Shown here piece after piece: positions 32,040-34,500 of a stretch of 34,500 bases of DNA. Below the pieces are notes generated by a model that did no database searches, had not been told where the DNA came from, and worked only from the letters and a program-made list of their open reading frames with translations. A program made the position numbers and the translations under genes. This DNA is from CBDUBS01 sp965365445 (lineage in GTDB: Bacteria > Bacteroidota > Rhodothermia > Rhodothermales > DASSAV01), in assembly GCA_965365445.1 (NCBI GenBank), contig CBDUBS010000014.1, positions 1 to 34,500 on the forward strand, written 5' to 3'. Each line of letters opens with the position of its first letter. The first letter of the stretch is position 1.

Positions 32040-32789
32040 GTGGAAATACTGGGCATCGACATTGGCGGCTCCGGCATAAAAGGAGCGCCCGTCGACATCG
32101 AGTCGGGCACGCTGACGGCGGAACGCAAGCGCATTCCTACCCCTACGCCGGCTACACCGGAAGCCGTCGCCCGTACGGTCGAAGGGATGCGTAAGCATTT
32201 CGACTGGCACGGCCCGATCGGGATTGCTTTTCCGGCCCGAATCAAGCATGGCGTAGCCCTGACGGCTTCAAACATAGATCCGACGTGGATCGGAACCGAC
32301 GCCGCCGCCCTTTTTTCTTCCGCTACGGGATGCCCCGTTTTCGTCCTGAATGATGCCGATGCGGCAGGCGTAGCGTCAATGCAGTTCGGCGTCGGAAAAG
32401 GCCGCAACGATCTCGTCCTGTTCCTCACGTTCGGGACGGGGATCGGGTCGGCGTTGTTCATCAATCAGGTGCTCGTTCCGAATTCGGAGCTGGGCCATTT
32501 GACCCTCCGGGGAATGGTTGCCGAACATTACGCCTCGGACCGGGCCCGTAAGGATGGCGACCTGCCGTGGAAAGAATATGCCGGCCGCATTCAGGAATAC
32601 CTCGACCGGCTGGAATTCCTGCTCGCTCCCGATCTGATCATTATCGGCGGCAGCCTCAGCAGGGAAAAAAAACGTGAGAAGTATTTCCATCTACTGAAAA
32701 CACAGGCCGAACTGACAACCGCTCTGCTGGAGAACAATGCGGGTATAATCGGAGCCGCCTATTCCGCCGAGGTGCTCGTCAATACATAG
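32040..32789 (+). CDS. ppgK: Polyphosphate glucokinase-type ROK kinase
   Basis: This kinase likely phosphorylates glucose with polyphosphate, and possibly ATP, as donor. The ROK phosphate motif is DIGGSGIKG (7-15). Then come RIPTPTPATPEAVA and GPIGIAFPARIKHG, features I associate with PpgK rather than general ROK kinases. LNDADAAG holds the catalytic Asp, and FLTFGTGIGSALF is the second phosphate site. The ROK zinc-binding motif is absent, as is usual for PpgK. The start is GTG at 32040 with GGGAG about 8 bases upstream. Length 249 aa. ppk1 in the same window supports the assignment. Confidence 0.87.
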   Translation: MEILGIDIGGSGIKGAPVDIESGTLTAERKRIPTPTPATPEAVARTVEGMRKHFDWHGPIGIAFPARIKHGVALTASNIDPTWIGTDAAALFSSATGCPVFVLNDADAAGVASMQFGVGKGRNDLVLFLTFGTGIGSALFINQVLVPNSELGHLTLRGMVAEHYASDRARKDGDLPWKEYAGRIQEYLDRLEFLLAPDLIIIGGSLSREKKREKYFHLLKTQAELTTALLENNAGIIGAAYSAEVLVNT

Positions 32790-32804
32790 CCACCGGTAAG
32801 TCGG

Positions 32805-33200
32805 TCAGTTCTCCTCTCCCTCGACGTCCCACAGCAAAGCCAGCTGCTGGATGAAGTTGACTTCGCCGGAAGCCAGCATTCCGTCCGCCGAGGCTATATC
32901 TGCAAGGTCGTTCAGAATGGCGATTCGCTGGCCCTTTGCCAGGCTCTGCCTGAGCGACACGACGGACGCATCGAGCATCCGACGCCCGTTTTCGCCGACG
33001 TACACCAGCATGACGTGGCGAATGATGTCATCGAGCTTCTCCGGGGTGAAATTCTTCGCCCACGTCTTGAGCTTTTCGTTCATCGTAGCGGTTTCCGCCG
33101 GGTCTATCTGCGCATCCGCCCCGTGCATGAGGGCAAGGTATACCAGCGCCAGATCGTGGACGGGACTCCAGTTGATATTGTCTAACCCTTTTTCAACCAT
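32805..33200 (-). CDS. TerB-like protein
   Basis: This all-helical protein resembles the TerB/tellurite-resistance fold. It has paired acidic metal-binding-like stretches, YLALMHGADAQIDPAETATM and DLADIASADGMLASGEVNFI, the two repeats typical of TerB. TerB-like domains occur in many stress and envelope proteins, so tellurite resistance is not implied. ATG 33200 places the first repeat at the N-terminus; an ATG at 33269 is the alternative. It ends 15 bases from the convergent ppgK and follows the SDR gene on the same strand. Confidence 0.75.
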   Translation of the reverse strand: MVEKGLDNINWSPVHDLALVYLALMHGADAQIDPAETATMNEKLKTWAKNFTPEKLDDIIRHVMLVYVGENGRRMLDASVVSLRQSLAKGQRIAILNDLADIASADGMLASGEVNFIQQLALLWDVEGEEN

Positions 33201-33278
33201 ACCTGTAGTGCGAGCGAAGAAATGAAGGCGTTGAACCATGGATGCGGCATGAAGGGAATGTCCCTCCACGACAATGTA

Positions 33279-33932
33279 TCAGGTGCCATGCTGAAATGAA
33301 AGGCACGATCCGGTGCGCCCGCCGTCGGCTAGGAGGGCAAGCAACTCATTTGCCGCCTGAGCCATAGCCGGATGGCTCCCCTTACCCGGCAAACCGTCCT
33401 GCAAGAAACACGGCTCACACGCGAAGGCATTCACCCGCACAGGCCGTAGCTCCCGTGAGAGGGTGAGGACGACGTTGGCTACGGCGCCGGCCGTTGCCGC
33501 CGAAGTAAACCGGTTCAACGTCGGTTGGCCCGGCAAGGCAGAAGTGATTATCGTGATGGAGCCGGCCTCCCGAATGCAGGCTGCCGCTTCCTGAACGGCG
33601 GCCACGGGGCCCCAGAAATTGGCTTCGAAGTCCCGTCGCGCCTCCTCCAGATCCATTTCCAGAAAGGGGGCAAAGTATGCCTCCTCCGGCAGAATGAGCA
33701 GGTGGTCGAACGGGCTGATGTTCTCGAGGCAATAGTCCATGCTCCGGGTGTCACGCACGTCGAAAATGCAACGCGACAGGCCGGGGCCCAGTTCACGTAC
33801 CATGCGGTCTATCGCTTCTTCATCCCGGCCCGCCAGTATGACGCGCCCTCCCTGCTGCACGGCCGTACGGGCTACGGCTTTACCAAAGGGCGAAGTACCG
33901 CCTATAATCACTATCTTTGCATCCTTGACCAT
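33279..33932 (-). CDS. SDR-fold protein lacking the catalytic Tyr-Lys pair
   Basis: A Rossmann nucleotide-binding start (KIVIIGGTSPFGKAVARTA) and a central EANFWGPVAAVQEAA identify a short-chain dehydrogenase/reductase fold. The active-site stretch reads TSALPGQPTLNRFTSAATAG. The Ser is present, but the expected YxxxK is absent: Phe takes the Tyr place and Ala the Lys place. It may bind NAD(P) without catalysis or use altered chemistry. The ATG at 33932 is chosen over 34052 because the Rossmann strand then begins at residue 6. It is divergent from a RuBisCO-like gene with a 40-base gap. Confidence 0.75.
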   Translation of the reverse strand: MVKDAKIVIIGGTSPFGKAVARTAVQQGGRVILAGRDEEAIDRMVRELGPGLSRCIFDVRDTRSMDYCLENISPFDHLLILPEEAYFAPFLEMDLEEARRDFEANFWGPVAAVQEAAACIREAGSITIITSALPGQPTLNRFTSAATAGAVANVVLTLSRELRPVRVNAFACEPCFLQDGLPGKGSHPAMAQAANELLALLADGGRTGSCLSFQHGT

Positions 33933-33972
33933 ACCGACCTGTCGGCAACGACCATCGACCCATCGTAACCCT

Positions 33973-34500
33973 GTGAGTGTACGAAAGCTGCGAAATATTT
34001 CCTCACCCGCACCGGAACCCGGACGGCATGCCGACCGATTTATTCTGGCCACCTACCGTATCGCGCCGTCGGAGGACCGCGCGTTGGAGGATGCGGAACG
34101 CCTGCTGCTGGAACAGACCGTCGAGACCCCCCCGGTCGTAGCCGAACGATATCCATTCGTGCAGGAGCGTCTGCGGGGCCGTGTAGAGTCGGTCGAACCT
34201 GATCCCTCGGGCGGAGGAATCCTGGCTACGCTGCGGCTGCCGGACTTCTCCGCTCTCGCCGGCCCGGCGCAATGGATCAATGTGCTTTTCGGGAACGCAT
34301 CGCTTTTCGGAGACGTCACGCTCGTTGATGTTCAGATGCCGGGCCTGGCCGGAAGTTTCCTCGGCGGGCCCCGCTTCGGCGTGGAGGGGCTGCGACAGGT
34401 GCTGGGGGTCTCCGACCGGCCGCTGACCTGTTCCGCTCTCAAACCTGTCGGTATAGACTCGCAGGATATGGCGGCATTATGCTACGATCTCGCACTCGGC
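33973..34500 (+). CDS. RuBisCO-like protein (form IV), N-terminal part
   Basis: The gene runs off the window after 176 codons. The N-terminal domain starts with DRFILATYRI and continues to WINVLFGNASLFGDVTLVDV and PGLAGSFLGGPRFGVEGLRQ, followed by RPLTCSALKPVGID, the entry to the barrel. In true RuBisCO this last place reads TIKPKLG. Here the first Lys is kept but the second is Val, so it should not fix CO2. RuBisCO-like proteins act as enolases or isomerases in sulfur salvage, or have unknown roles. The GTG start at 33973 is the best available; a TTG further upstream is possible. Confidence 0.85.
   Translation, partial: MSVRKLRNISSPAPEPGRHADRFILATYRIAPSEDRALEDAERLLLEQTVETPPVVAERYPFVQERLRGRVESVEPDPSGGGILATLRLPDFSALAGPAQWINVLFGNASLFGDVTLVDVQMPGLAGSFLGGPRFGVEGLRQVLGVSDRPLTCSALKPVGIDSQDMAALCYDLALG

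Noticed and set aside
32195..32230. Second sigma54-like element TGGCACG near 32205
   Set aside because: The -12-like TTGCT is too far away for GG-N10-GC spacing, and it lies inside the ppgK coding region.

Overview
The window reads as a high-GC chromosome segment from a Rhodothermota/Salinibacter-like member of the Bacteroidota. Three things point there: a tmRNA tag ending in YSYAMAA (my recollection is that Salinibacter has a near-identical tag), a 31-residue Arg/Lys-rich AURKAIP1/COX24-type protein, and a holB-ricT gene pair whose RicT has a Cys-rich N-terminus. Most genes are housekeeping. The accessory-looking part lies between a tRNA-Met and the tmRNA gene.

Layout. (1) 126-1587: CbiQ/CbiO-type ECF transporter components, probably preceded by their S-component outside the window. 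(2) 1627-4103: a radical SAM protein and a membrane-anchored pentapeptide-repeat protein. (3) 4104-11485: two cytoplasmic phosphorelay proteins, a REC-histidine kinase and a roughly 2000-residue poly-HAMP hybrid kinase with nine tandem 92-residue repeats. (4) 11664-12659: an acyl-ACP desaturase. (5) 12831-16114: an operon of holB, ricT and an RMDN-like TPR protein, ending in a clear terminator. (6) 16262-18303: tRNA-Met and tmRNA face each other across a graveyard of decayed toxin genes (a Fic remnant, a frameshifted zeta toxin and other fragments). (7) 18363-20384: a small lipoprotein, a candidate sigma54-dependent small RNA with an anti-Shine-Dalgarno loop, an alpha/beta hydrolase, and the 31-residue ribosome-associated-type protein. 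(8) 20546-27091: YtxH, YaaA, uridine kinase, PepSY protein, CoaX, BirA, TPR protein, lipoprotein and inositol monophosphatase. (9) 27251-32789: polyphosphate kinase, DnaG, and a polyphosphate glucokinase-type ROK kinase. (10) 32805-34500: a TerB-like protein, a degenerate SDR, and the start of a RuBisCO-like protein running off the window.

The strongest candidate for something undescribed is the RNA at about 18876-18991 on the minus strand. It has a -24/-12 element with exact GG-N10-GC spacing, four consecutive hairpins, and a 13-pair terminator stem followed by a U tract. Its first hairpin exposes CCUCCUUU, the same bases as the 3' anti-Shine-Dalgarno tail of 16S rRNA. All functional statements are inferred from sequence reading alone; no searches or folding programs were run.
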